Below, one piece after another: positions 34,762-43,153 of a stretch of DNA of 64,000 bases. The notes beneath the pieces were generated by a model that was given only the letters and a program-made list of their open reading frames with translations, searched no databases and was not told the origin of the DNA. The DNA is from Hymenobacter properus (GTDB taxonomy: Bacteria > Bacteroidota > Bacteroidia > Cytophagales > Hymenobacteraceae). The stretch's first letter is position 1, and each line of letters starts with the position of its first letter. A program made the position numbers and the translations under genes. The stretch covers positions 1,116,001-1,180,000 of the forward strand of contig NZ_JADQDP010000001.1 of the NCBI RefSeq assembly GCF_015694735.1, written 5' to 3'.

Positions 34762-35088
34762 TTGAAAATCCTCTTCATCTGCTCCCAAAACAAGTGGCGC
34801 AGCCTCACCGCCGAACGCCTGTTCGACGAGCACCCGCACTACGAGGCCCGCTCGGCCGGCACCGAGCCGGGGGCCCGGGTACGGGTGAGTGCCGGCCACC
34901 TGGGCTGGGCCGAAACCATCTTCGTGATGGAGCGCCGCCACGCCGACCGCCTGCGCGAAAAGTTCGAGGAAGAGCTGCACGGCAAAACCCTGGTGGTGCT
35001 GCGTATTCCGGATAAATACCCGTTTGGCGATGAGCGGCTGATTGCGCTGCTGCGGCAGAAGCTGGCGACGCATTTGCCCTTATTTTAG
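34762..35088 (+). CDS. Low-molecular-weight tyrosine-phosphatase-like protein
   Basis: A 108-residue protein of a short LMW-phosphatase-like family. The N-terminal strand and P-loop read LKILFICSQNKWRSLTAE, giving C-x5-R-S with the expected Cys and Arg, followed by the typical RSAGTEPGARV and a central ETIFVMERRHADRLR. The C-terminal LRIPDKYPFGDERLIALL replaces the DPY acid loop of larger members, so phosphatase activity is uncertain. The start is probably TTG 34762; the in-frame ATG at 34735 belongs to repeat element 5 and would add nine residues not seen in the family. Confidence 0.75.
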   Translation: MKILFICSQNKWRSLTAERLFDEHPHYEARSAGTEPGARVRVSAGHLGWAETIFVMERRHADRLREKFEEELHGKTLVVLRIPDKYPFGDERLIALLRQKLATHLPLF

Positions 35089-35117
35089 CGTGCTTTTTGG
35101 CTACCAATTCCTTTCCT

Positions 35118-36464
35118 ATGTCAACACGCTTACTTTTCTACTGCTTCGCCTTCGTTTCACTATCCTTTTCGGCCACCGCCCAGGTATACGAGCCGGGCTA
35201 CATCGTGCGCAGCACCGGCGACACCCTGCGCGGCGAGATTGAAAACGGGTTTTGGAAGGAGCCGCCAGCTTACATCCGCTTTCGGCCGACGCCGGAAAGT
35301 GCCAGCCAGCTGTTCAAGCCCCGGCAGTTGCGCCGGGTGAGCTTTACCGCGGGCCGGGCTTTTCGCTACGAAGGCCTGCCCATCGACCACGCAGCACGGG
35401 CCAAAGTGGGCGACCTGCCCTACGAAAACCGCCCCGACGTGCAGGTTGACTCGCTGCTGGCCGAAATACTCGTGGACGGACCGGTGTCGCTGGTGCGCGT
35501 GGAGAAGTTTGAGCGGCCCACGCACTACCTGCTCCTGCAGGCTGGCCATGCCCCGCTCGACCTGAGCGAACGCAAATACCTGCGCCGGACTGTGGACCTG
35601 GCGTGGCTGCTCACCGACGGCAACAACTACCGCGGCCAGCTCAGCGTGTATTTTGGCAACTGCCCGGCCGCCCACAGCGCCGTGCAGAAGGCCCCGTTCA
35701 CGGCGGACGGCCTCATGGCCGTGGTGCAGGCCTACAACGAAGCCTGCGCTCACCAGCCGGGCCGCAACCTGCTAGAGCTGGCTCACCCACGCCGCAAAGT
35801 GGCGTTTCAGGGCGGCCTGCTCGCGGGCGTGCGCTACAACCGCATCGAGAGCGGCTCGCTGCACTACGAAGGCGCCTGCACCGACTGCCAGCCGCACCCC
35901 TTCGCCGGCTTGTACAGCGAGCTGCTGCAGCCCGGGCGCAACATCGCGGTGCACGGCGAGTTGAGCCTGAGCCGTTTCCACAGCAAGGGCGCCGAGCGAA
36001 CGTACGTTCCCTTAACCGGGGCCGAGGGGTTCAACGAGTTTGTCTACGACGCCTGGCTGACGACGGCTCGCATTGGCATGCGCTATTTCATGAGCTTACC
36101 CAAAGAGCAGCTGGCCTTTATCGGCGTCAGCTACGAATTAAACTTCATTTCCGGGGCGGAGACTACCCCCCTCAATGGAGGCGCCGCGCCCACCGACCCG
36201 CAGCTTTACTTCGCCACCCCCGTCCTGACGCCCAGCGTGAGCGCCGGCTGGCGGCGCGACCGGTTCACCCTCAGCCTCGACGGCCAGATGTATGCCAGCA
36301 GCGACATGGTGGATTCGGGGAGCATTACCGGTCCCAAGGGAATGGGCCAGGTAAGCGACTTTCTGGGGCCCATGTTTTTCGGCACCAACTTCGCCGCCCG
36401 CCTAGGATTGAGCTACCGCCTGGGCCGCAACCCGGATGCGAGAAAGCCTGCGGCCACCCACTAG
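35118..36464 (+). CDS. Secreted beta-barrel-like protein, tandem copy 1
   Basis: A 448-residue exported protein with a signal peptide (MSTRLLFYCFAFVSLSFSATAQ). The N-terminal 180 residues form a distinct domain starting EPGYIVRSTGDTLRGEIENGFW and containing FKPRQLRRVSF and LDLSERKYLRR. The C-terminal part has alternating hydrophobic strands ending in LGLSYRLG, as in outer-membrane beta-barrels. No enzyme motif was seen. The next gene (36529-37800) is a paralogue with the same N-terminal domain. Probable outer-membrane protein of unknown function. Confidence 0.75.
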   Translation: MSTRLLFYCFAFVSLSFSATAQVYEPGYIVRSTGDTLRGEIENGFWKEPPAYIRFRPTPESASQLFKPRQLRRVSFTAGRAFRYEGLPIDHAARAKVGDLPYENRPDVQVDSLLAEILVDGPVSLVRVEKFERPTHYLLLQAGHAPLDLSERKYLRRTVDLAWLLTDGNNYRGQLSVYFGNCPAAHSAVQKAPFTADGLMAVVQAYNEACAHQPGRNLLELAHPRRKVAFQGGLLAGVRYNRIESGSLHYEGACTDCQPHPFAGLYSELLQPGRNIAVHGELSLSRFHSKGAERTYVPLTGAEGFNEFVYDAWLTTARIGMRYFMSLPKEQLAFIGVSYELNFISGAETTPLNGGAAPTDPQLYFATPVLTPSVSAGWRRDRFTLSLDGQMYASSDMVDSGSITGPKGMGQVSDFLGPMFFGTNFAARLGLSYRLGRNPDARKPAATH

Positions 36465-36514
36465 CTCAAGCCCTTTAAAACCAAAACCTGAGCGGAAGGC
36501 CAGCGCCTGCCCCC

Positions 36515-36522
36515 TACTCTTG
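36515..36522 (+). promoter_or_regulatory. -7 box TACTCTTG before tandem copy 2
   Basis: Seven of eight consensus matches, ending six bases before ATG 36529, the start codon of the second barrel-like gene. Confidence 0.4.
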
Positions 36523-36528
36523 CCCCTT

Positions 36529-37800
36529 ATGCTCCCGCGCCTTCTCCTCACCGCAGCTCTAAGCTGTTTCATCTGGCGTGCGCAAGCGCAGGCTTTCGAG
36601 CCGGGCTACATCGTGCGCAGCACCGGCGATACCCTGCGGGGCGAAGTAGAAAATGGGGTTTGGGAAGAGCCGCCTACGTTCATTCGCTTCCGGTCCACGT
36701 CCAACGGCCTCGGCGAGCTGTTCAAACCGCGCCAGCTGCGGGCCGTGGCGCTCACGTTGGGGCGCTACTTTCGCTACCAAGCGCTGCCCATCGACCACGC
36801 CGCCGAAACCCGCCTCGACCGGCTGACGCAGGGCTACACCCCCAACGTGCGCGTAGATTCGGTGCTGGCCGAGGTATTGGTGGAAGGGGCCGCTTCGCTG
36901 GTGCGGGTGGTACGCATCGGGGCCACCCACTACGTGGTGAGCCGGCCCGGCCAGCCCCTGCTGGAGCTGAGCGAGCGCAAGTACCTGCACACCGGCCGCT
37001 ACGGCACCCTGGAAGTCGTGAACGGCAACAACTATCGGGCTCAGCTGGAACGGTACTTTGGCGACTGCCCGGCGGCCAGCCGCGCCGCCGTGGGCGCTGA
37101 GTATTCGGCGCCCGGACTGGCGGCAGTAGTGCAGGCATTCAACGAAACGTGCACGCCGGGCGGCGCGGCCGGACGCACGTTTTTTCCGAAAAAAGCCCCC
37201 CATCGCCTTGCTTTCCACATTGGGGCCGCCGCGGGCGCGCGCTACCTGCTTCGGCCGACCGAAGATGGTCGGCACTGGGGGTGGCCCTCGGGCGGCCTTT
37301 ACGGGGAAATGCTGCTGCCCAACCGCACCGTTTCGCTGTACGGCGACCTGACCGTGGGCCGCTTTAGCGGCGGGGGCAGCGTGCAAACCGGGACCATTCC
37401 GTCCTCGATGGTGGTTGGGGGCGTGGTGTATAATTACACCACCCCGGTGTTTGGCGACTACACCTACCGGGCCTGGCTGCTCACGGCCCGCCTGGGGGCG
37501 CGCGTTTACTTCCCGCTGCCCGCCGGCCAGCGTATTTTCATCGGCGGCGGCTTCACCAACGATGTCGTCACGGGCCGCCGGTTTACGCTGCCGGCGGGGG
37601 CGGCCACGCCCAACCCCGGCGACAACGATGACGTGGGGCTGCTGTTGCCTTATGCTGGCATTGGGTGGCGCGCCAACCGCTTGTCAGTGAGCCTTGATGC
37701 TATGGTTTACAGCGGGCTTCGGGAACTGCGGGCGGGGCTGGCCTACCGGCTCAATAGCAACCCCGACGCTACCCCGCACCGCCCGGCGGCCAAGCCCTAG
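36529..37800 (+). CDS. Secreted beta-barrel-like protein, tandem copy 2
   Basis: A 423-residue exported protein, 65 bases after copy 1. The signal peptide (MLPRLLLTAALSCFIWRAQAQ) is followed by the shared domain (EPGYIVRSTGDTLRGEVENGVW, FKPRQLRAVAL, LLELSERKYL, GNNYRAQLERYFGDCPAA). The barrel-like second half differs more from copy 1 but also ends in LAYRLNSNPDA. ATG 36529 is selected because it opens the signal peptide; an upstream in-frame ATG at 36436 overlaps copy 1. Function unknown. Confidence 0.75.
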   Translation: MLPRLLLTAALSCFIWRAQAQAFEPGYIVRSTGDTLRGEVENGVWEEPPTFIRFRSTSNGLGELFKPRQLRAVALTLGRYFRYQALPIDHAAETRLDRLTQGYTPNVRVDSVLAEVLVEGAASLVRVVRIGATHYVVSRPGQPLLELSERKYLHTGRYGTLEVVNGNNYRAQLERYFGDCPAASRAAVGAEYSAPGLAAVVQAFNETCTPGGAAGRTFFPKKAPHRLAFHIGAAAGARYLLRPTEDGRHWGWPSGGLYGEMLLPNRTVSLYGDLTVGRFSGGGSVQTGTIPSSMVVGGVVYNYTTPVFGDYTYRAWLLTARLGARVYFPLPAGQRIFIGGGFTNDVVTGRRFTLPAGAATPNPGDNDDVGLLLPYAGIGWRANRLSVSLDAMVYSGLRELRAGLAYRLNSNPDATPHRPAAKP

Positions 37801-37836
37801 GCCAACCCCAAGGGCACCAAGCCGTACTACCGGCCC

Positions 37837-38778
37837 ATGCCTTACTTGATTTCCCTGGCCGTTTTAGTAGCCATCCTGTACGTCTTTTACCGCTACGCCA
37901 CCGCCGACTCGCGCCGCCGCGCCGAGGCCGTTGCCACGGAGTTTCCGGCAGCGTGGCGGCAGGTGCTGGCCGAGCGCGTGGCGTTCTACCTCTCACTAAC
38001 GAAGAACGAAAAAGCCCGCTTTGAGAAGCAGGTGCAGGTGTTTCTGGCCAATACCCGCATCACCGGCGTGCAGACGGAAGTGGACGACACCACCCGCCTG
38101 CTGGTGGCGGCCTCGGCGCTGATTCCGGTATTTGGCTTTCCCGACTGGGAGTACAGCCACCTGGGCGAGGTGCTCATTGTGCCCGACGCGTGGAAGCTGG
38201 GAAACGACCCCGATAAGGAAGTGAAACCGTTGCAGGGCACCTTGCTGGGCTCAGTGCAGGGCTTCCAGAACCAGCACTACATGCGCCTGTCGAAGGCTTC
38301 GCTGGAGCAGGGCTTCCGCGACGGGCTGGACCGGCAGAACGTGGGCATCCACGAGTTTGCGCACTTGCTCGATGAGGCCGACGGCGTGATTGACGGCCTT
38401 CCCAAAGCTGCCCTGCCGCCCGAGCTGCTGCAGCCCTGGGCCACCGTGATGCAGCGTGAAATTGCCGCTATTCAGGAAGGTAAGTCCGAAATCAACCCTT
38501 ACGCCGCCACCAACGAGGCCGAGTTCTTCGCCGTTGTCACCGAATACTTTTTCGAGAAGCCCGAGAAGCTGCAGGAAAACCACCCCGAGCTGTACGAGCT
38601 GCTGAGCCGGGCCTTCCGCCAAAACCCCAAAAAGCGCTTTCTGCGCTTCGCCGTGGACCCGCGCGAGTGGCTGAAAACCCTGCGCAGCCGCCGCAAGTTT
38701 GGCCGCAACGACCCGTGTCCCTGCGGCAGCGGCAAGAAGTATAAGGATTGCCATTTGATGCAGGCGCAGGCGGCGTAG
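37837..38778 (+). CDS. MtfA-like zinc peptidase (M90) with C-terminal SEC-C motif
   Basis: A 313-residue protein. An N-terminal membrane segment (LISLAVLVAILYVFY) is followed by an M90/MtfA-type peptidase domain with the zinc motif HEFAH at 172-176 and a downstream acidic helix NEAEFFAVVTEYFFEKP carrying the third ligand. In E. coli MtfA controls the glucose PTS through the regulator Mlc. Residues 289-306 are a SEC-C zinc motif (GRNDPCPCGSGKKYKDC), a module also found at the end of SecA and in many stray proteins. Its presence on an M90 peptidase is unusual to me. The gene begins 36 bases after the barrel-like gene. Confidence 0.85.
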   Translation: MPYLISLAVLVAILYVFYRYATADSRRRAEAVATEFPAAWRQVLAERVAFYLSLTKNEKARFEKQVQVFLANTRITGVQTEVDDTTRLLVAASALIPVFGFPDWEYSHLGEVLIVPDAWKLGNDPDKEVKPLQGTLLGSVQGFQNQHYMRLSKASLEQGFRDGLDRQNVGIHEFAHLLDEADGVIDGLPKAALPPELLQPWATVMQREIAAIQEGKSEINPYAATNEAEFFAVVTEYFFEKPEKLQENHPELYELLSRAFRQNPKKRFLRFAVDPREWLKTLRSRRKFGRNDPCPCGSGKKYKDCHLMQAQAA

Positions 38779-38890
38779 TTAGAAGTCTGCGGGGCCGGGC
38801 CAACCCCTTACGGGCGGCGTTCGAGTTGCATTAGCAAGCCTGGCTTGTTCTTTCGTGCATTCGTTTTTTTGCGCTTCATTCCGGCTGCTT

Positions 38891-39919
38891 ATGAGTACTT
38901 ACATGTCCCGGCGCGAGGCCTTGCGCGCCACCGCTTTGCTCAGCGCCACGTCGCTGCTACCCGCCGAGGCCACGCAGGCGGCGCACGTCCTTAAAGCCGC
39001 AACACCGGCACTGACGCCAGCGGAAATTGCCGAAATCGAAGCTGCGCTGGGCAAGAAAGGCAGCTACGACGAGGCCCAGGCCACCCACGTAACTGCTCTG
39101 CCGCGCAACGACCTGAAAATAAGTATCCACGGCGAGCCTGTGCCCATCCCGTTCGGTTTTGGCGGGTGGGTGGCCATCAAGCACACCCTCGACGGAAAGG
39201 CGGCTATGCTGATGAGCGACACCGTGCTGCTACAGGCAGAAGTGGCGCCTCTGATGGATGCCGCCCACGCCAATGGCCTGGAGATTGGGGCCGTGCACAA
39301 CCATTTTTTCTACGAGGAGCCGCGCATTTTTTACATGCACCTCCACGGCATGGGCACACCCGCGGAGCTGGCCCGCAAGTTTGCCGCCACCCTGCGCAAC
39401 TCGAAGCTGCTGCCTGCCAACCAGCCGCCGGGCCCGGCAGCCCCGGCACCCACCTCTGCCAACAACGCCACGCCGGCCCCCGGCGCCGCGCCCACGGGCA
39501 AGGAACTGTTCGACCTGCCGGCGCTCGACGCCATTGTGAAGTATCAGGGCAAGGTAAACGGCCCCACCTACAAATACACCGTGGGCCGCGCCGACCTGCG
39601 CGTGCTGATGATGAACACGGAGATGACGGCCGCCATGGGCCTGAACTCGTGGGCGGCGTTTGCGGGCACGGCACAGGCCGCCCACATAGCCGGCGACATC
39701 GCCATGCTGGAGCACGAAGTCAACCCAGTCATCCGGGCCCTGCGCGCCCACCAGCTGGAAGTGGTGGCCGTGCACAACCACATGCTTTTCGACCAGCCGC
39801 GCATGGTGTTTTTGCACTACTACGGCCGCGGGCCCGCCACTCAGCTGGCCACCGGCTTCCGCGCCGCCCTCGACCAACTGGGCAAGGGCCAGCCCGGCAT
39901 GCACGGCATGAAGCATTAG
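38891..39919 (+). CDS. DUF1259 protein, duplicated domain
   Basis: A 342-residue exported protein made of two DUF1259 units. The first has IEIGAVHNHFFYEEPR-type residues (AVHNHFFYEEPRIFYMH) and the second AVHNHMLFDQPRMVFLH, both with the conserved His-x-Asn/His pattern; the two are joined by a Pro/Ala-rich linker near residue 180. The N-terminus (MSRREALRATALLSATSLLP) has a twin Arg and a hydrophobic stretch, suggesting Tat or Sec export. The domain's function is unknown; the His pattern suggests metal binding (inference). ATG 38891 or 38903 may be the start. It precedes the M2 peptidase gene by 44 bases. Confidence 0.8.
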   Translation: MSTYMSRREALRATALLSATSLLPAEATQAAHVLKAATPALTPAEIAEIEAALGKKGSYDEAQATHVTALPRNDLKISIHGEPVPIPFGFGGWVAIKHTLDGKAAMLMSDTVLLQAEVAPLMDAAHANGLEIGAVHNHFFYEEPRIFYMHLHGMGTPAELARKFAATLRNSKLLPANQPPGPAAPAPTSANNATPAPGAAPTGKELFDLPALDAIVKYQGKVNGPTYKYTVGRADLRVLMMNTEMTAAMGLNSWAAFAGTAQAAHIAGDIAMLEHEVNPVIRALRAHQLEVVAVHNHMLFDQPRMVFLHYYGRGPATQLATGFRAALDQLGKGQPGMHGMKH

Positions 39920-39951
39920 AATTGGGGGCTGCCACGCGCGGCGCAAATGCT

Positions 39952-39959
39952 TTTCTTTG
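39952..39959 (+). promoter_or_regulatory. -7 box TTTCTTTG, four bases from ATG
   Basis: TTTCTTTG-CTCC-ATG: seven of eight matches to the consensus, ending four bases before the M2 peptidase start at 39964. Confidence 0.45.
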
Positions 39960-39963
39960 CTCC

Positions 39964-41814
39964 ATGAAAAAGCAGCTACTTCCCCTTCTGGCGGCCGCCA
40001 CGCTGGCCGCCTGCGCGCCCACCGCGAAAGCACCCGTGGCCACCACGCCGGCCGCTCCTGCCCCGCCGCCCGCCGCGCCGGCCCCGCCCGACTACCGCGC
40101 CCAGGCCGAGGACTTCCTGCGCGGCTACAACGCCGAGTACGTGCGCCTCTACACGGCCTCGAGCGAGGCTGAGTGGCGCTCCAACACGCACATTGTGGCC
40201 GGCGACACCAGCAATGCCGGCGCCACCACCCGCGCCAACCAGCGCATGGCCGCCTTCACGGGCAGCACGGCCAACATTGAGCAGCTCCGCGAATTGCTCA
40301 AGCACAAAAGCGCCCTCACCCCCATCCAGGTCAAACAGTTGGAAACGGCCCTTTACAATGCCGCCAACAACCCGCAAACGGTGGCCGGTGTGGTGAAAAA
40401 GCGCATCAGTGCCGAGGCCGCCCAAACGGAAAAGCTCTATGGCTTTGATTACAAATACGCTGGCAAGTCCGTCACCACCAACGACATTGACGACCTGCTG
40501 CGCAAGGAAACCAACCCCGCCAAGCGCCAACAGGTGTGGGAAGCCAGCAAGGCCATCGGCCCCACGCTGAAAGACGGCCTGCTGAACCTGCGCGACCTGC
40601 GCAACCAGACGGTGCAGGCACTGGGCTACCCCGACTACTTCACCTACCAGGCCAGCGACTACGGCCTAACGCGCGACGAGATGATGGCGCTGGTGCGCAA
40701 AATCAACGATGAGTTGCGTCCGCTCTACCGCGAGTTGCATACCTACGCCCGCTATGAGCTGGCAAAGAAATACCACGTGAAGCAGGTTCCCGACTACCTG
40801 CCCGCCCACTGGCTGCCCAACCGCTGGGGCCAGGACTGGGGCGCCATGGTGGACGTGAAAGGCCTGAACCTCGACGCCGTGCTGGCCAAGAAAGGCGCCG
40901 AGTGGCAAGTGAAGCAGGGCGAGCGGTTTTACCAAAGCCTGGGCTTCCCGGCCTTGCCGGCCTCGTTTTACGAAAAAAGCAGCCTCTACCCCCTGCCCAA
41001 AAACGCGGGCTACAAAAAGAACAACCATGCCTCCGCCTGGCACATGGACCTGAACCAGGACCTGCGCAGCCTGATGAGCGTGGAGCCCAACACCGAGTGG
41101 TACGAAACCGCTCACCACGAGCTGGGCCACATCTTCTACTACCAAACCTACTCCAACCCCGACGTGCCGCCGTTGCTGCGCCAGGGCGCCAACCGAGCCT
41201 ACCACGAAGCCATCGGCAGCATGATGGGCCTGGCGGCCAAGCAGAAGCCCTTCCTAGTGGGCCTTGGCCTGATTCCGGCCAACACCAAAACCGACCAGAC
41301 TCAGCAGCTGCTGCAAGAGGCCCTGAGCTACGTCACGTTCATACCCTTCGCCTCGGGCGTGATGAGCGAGTGGGAAAACAGCTTCTACGCTGACAACCTG
41401 CCCGCCGACCAGCTCAACGCCCGGTGGTGGGCCCTCTGCAAGCAGTACCAAGGCATGGTGCCGCCCACCGAGCGCGGCGAAAACTTCCTCGACCCCGCCA
41501 CCAAAACCCACATCAACGACGACCCCGCTCAGTACTACGACTACGCCCTGAGCTACGTCATTCTGTTTCAGCTACACGACCACATTGCCAAGAACATTCT
41601 GCACCAGGACCCGCACGCTACCAATTATTTCGGCAACAAGGAAGTTGGTGATTTCTTGCGCGACATCATGCGCCCCGGCGCCAGCCGCGACTGGCGCGTG
41701 GTGCTGAAAGAAAAAACGGGCGAAGAACTCTCGGCCCGCGCCATGGTCGACTACTTCCAACCGCTGATGGCTTATTTGAAAGCTCAAAACAAGGGCCGGA
41801 AATACACGATGTAG
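39964..41814 (+). CDS. M2-family peptidyl-dipeptidase (ACE-like), lipoprotein
   Basis: A 616-residue lipoprotein metallopeptidase related to angiotensin-converting enzyme. The signal ends in the lipobox LAAC, then a Pro/Ala-rich linker. The zinc motif HELGH is at 385-389 with the third ligand in HEAIGSMMGL shortly after, and the C-terminal half contains further family landmarks (YYDYALSYVILFQLHDH). It is expected to remove C-terminal dipeptides from peptides in the periplasm. ATG 39964 is chosen: the frame is open back to 39166 but that part is a shadow of the DUF1259 gene, and a promoter box ends four bases before 39964. Confidence 0.93.
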   Translation: MKKQLLPLLAAATLAACAPTAKAPVATTPAAPAPPPAAPAPPDYRAQAEDFLRGYNAEYVRLYTASSEAEWRSNTHIVAGDTSNAGATTRANQRMAAFTGSTANIEQLRELLKHKSALTPIQVKQLETALYNAANNPQTVAGVVKKRISAEAAQTEKLYGFDYKYAGKSVTTNDIDDLLRKETNPAKRQQVWEASKAIGPTLKDGLLNLRDLRNQTVQALGYPDYFTYQASDYGLTRDEMMALVRKINDELRPLYRELHTYARYELAKKYHVKQVPDYLPAHWLPNRWGQDWGAMVDVKGLNLDAVLAKKGAEWQVKQGERFYQSLGFPALPASFYEKSSLYPLPKNAGYKKNNHASAWHMDLNQDLRSLMSVEPNTEWYETAHHELGHIFYYQTYSNPDVPPLLRQGANRAYHEAIGSMMGLAAKQKPFLVGLGLIPANTKTDQTQQLLQEALSYVTFIPFASGVMSEWENSFYADNLPADQLNARWWALCKQYQGMVPPTERGENFLDPATKTHINDDPAQYYDYALSYVILFQLHDHIAKNILHQDPHATNYFGNKEVGDFLRDIMRPGASRDWRVVLKEKTGEELSARAMVDYFQPLMAYLKAQNKGRKYTM

Positions 41815-41844
41815 CTTTGGGTAGCTTGCGAATCGAGTAAAAAA

Positions 41845-41940
41845 GAACGTCATGCTGAGCGCAGCCGAAGCATCTCTACCGCGATACTAAATGGCTAGTG
41901 CTGCGGTAGAGATGCTTCGACTGCGCTCAGCATGACGTTC
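41845..41940. repeat. REP-like inverted repeat element 6
   Basis: 38-base arms (41845-41882, 41903-41940) with one mismatch. The sub-hairpin is ATGCT/AGCAT around GAGCGCAGCCGA, a compensated change compared with ATGCC/GGCAT in elements 2, 5 and 7. It lies between the convergent M2 peptidase and fasciclin genes. Confidence 0.95.
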
Positions 41941-41975
41941 TGTTTGTTCGTTTTAGCTGCTCTGTTGCCGCGCTG

Positions 41976-42953
41976 CTAGGGCAGCAACACGCGGTCGATG
42001 ACGTGCACCACGCCGTTGGTGCATTGCACGTCGGGAATCACCATGTTGGCCGGGGCCGGGTTGCCCGCGCCTTTCACGGTCAGCACGCCGTCGGTGAAAG
42101 CGCCCAGGGCCAGGGGCCGCCCGCCAAAGGCCGTAACGGAGCTACCGGCCGGCAGCTCGGGCGTGAACTTGTTGCCCAGCTGTCCGGCGCTGCTGTTGCT
42201 GAGCACGTGGTTGGCCAGAATGCCGGTGAGGGTGTTGACGTCCATTTTGTTAATGGCGTCGATGTTGGGAATGCCGGCGTCGATAAACGCCTGGTCGGTG
42301 GGCGCAAACACGGTGTAGGGGCCCGGCTGCGAAAGCAGGCCCTGTAGGTTGCAGCGCAACACGGCCGCCACCAGGAACGTCAGCTCCGGCTTCACGAAGA
42401 CCTTTGCGGTGCTTAGCGCTACCGCCGATTCTACTACGTTGCCGCCCGTGGCCAGCAGCACCTTGTCGATGGGGTGAATCAGGCCATTGGCCGCCGTCAC
42501 GTCCGTACCCAGAATCTTCGAGCCGTTGACGTACTTGCTGCTGTCGGCCCGCTGAATGATGCGCCGCGTAACGCCCAGTGCCGACACCGACGTGCTGCCG
42601 GCCGTGAGGGCGCTGCCCGGCAGCGTGCCGCTAAACACGTGGTAAAACAGGGTGCTGCGCAGAAACGGCTGCTGCAAGGCCGTGAGGTCCGTTGCCGAGT
42701 TTAGGCCCAGGCGGGCGAAGGCCGCGTTGGTGGGCGCAAACACCGTGAAGTTGCCCGATGGGTCGGCCGCATTCTTGTTGCCCAGCAGCACGGCCACATC
42801 GCCGCGAATGGCTGCGTCTTCCAGGGTCTGAAAGTCGGGATTGGTAACGGCAATATTGGTAATTGTCGGTTCGACGTCCTTGTTTTTAGCACATCCGGCT
42901 ACCAGCAAGGACATGGCCAGAACACCTGTTGTAAGAGAGAAAAAATTTTTCAT
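41976..42953 (-). CDS. Lipoprotein with two fasciclin (FAS1) domains
   Basis: A 325-residue lipoprotein. The signal ends in LVAGC; two FAS1 domains follow (about 38-175 and 180-325), each with the FTVFAPTNAAFA or YTVFAPTDQAFI signature and an H-x-I-D end (GLIHPIDKVLL, GVVHVIDRVLL). FAS1 proteins take part in adhesion at the cell surface. ATG 42953 is chosen because it opens the lipoprotein signal; the upstream in-frame part to 43142 overlaps the divergent promoter region. Divergent from the outer-membrane protein gene. Confidence 0.9.
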   Translation of the reverse strand: MKNFFSLTTGVLAMSLLVAGCAKNKDVEPTITNIAVTNPDFQTLEDAAIRGDVAVLLGNKNAADPSGNFTVFAPTNAAFARLGLNSATDLTALQQPFLRSTLFYHVFSGTLPGSALTAGSTSVSALGVTRRIIQRADSSKYVNGSKILGTDVTAANGLIHPIDKVLLATGGNVVESAVALSTAKVFVKPELTFLVAAVLRCNLQGLLSQPGPYTVFAPTDQAFIDAGIPNIDAINKMDVNTLTGILANHVLSNSSAGQLGNKFTPELPAGSSVTAFGGRPLALGAFTDGVLTVKGAGNPAPANMVIPDVQCTNGVVHVIDRVLLP

Positions 42954-43153
42954 CGGGTAAAAGGATGTATTGGTCGGGCGTAATTTGCAATTCGACCCAA
43001 AGTGTTGAATACAAACGATTTTAAATCGGCTTCGGATTGCACGAAGGTAAATCCGACAGGCAATTAATCTCCGTAGATTGCGCTTTGAAATAATTAGTAC
43101 GGCCTTTTTGCAACCAACACCCGGCAAATTATTTATTTGCAAAATCCTATTAT

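Noticed and set aside
39166..39963. A long N-terminal extension of the M2 peptidase
   Set aside because: It overlaps the DUF1259 gene in another frame; the lipoprotein signal and a promoter box place the start at 39964.
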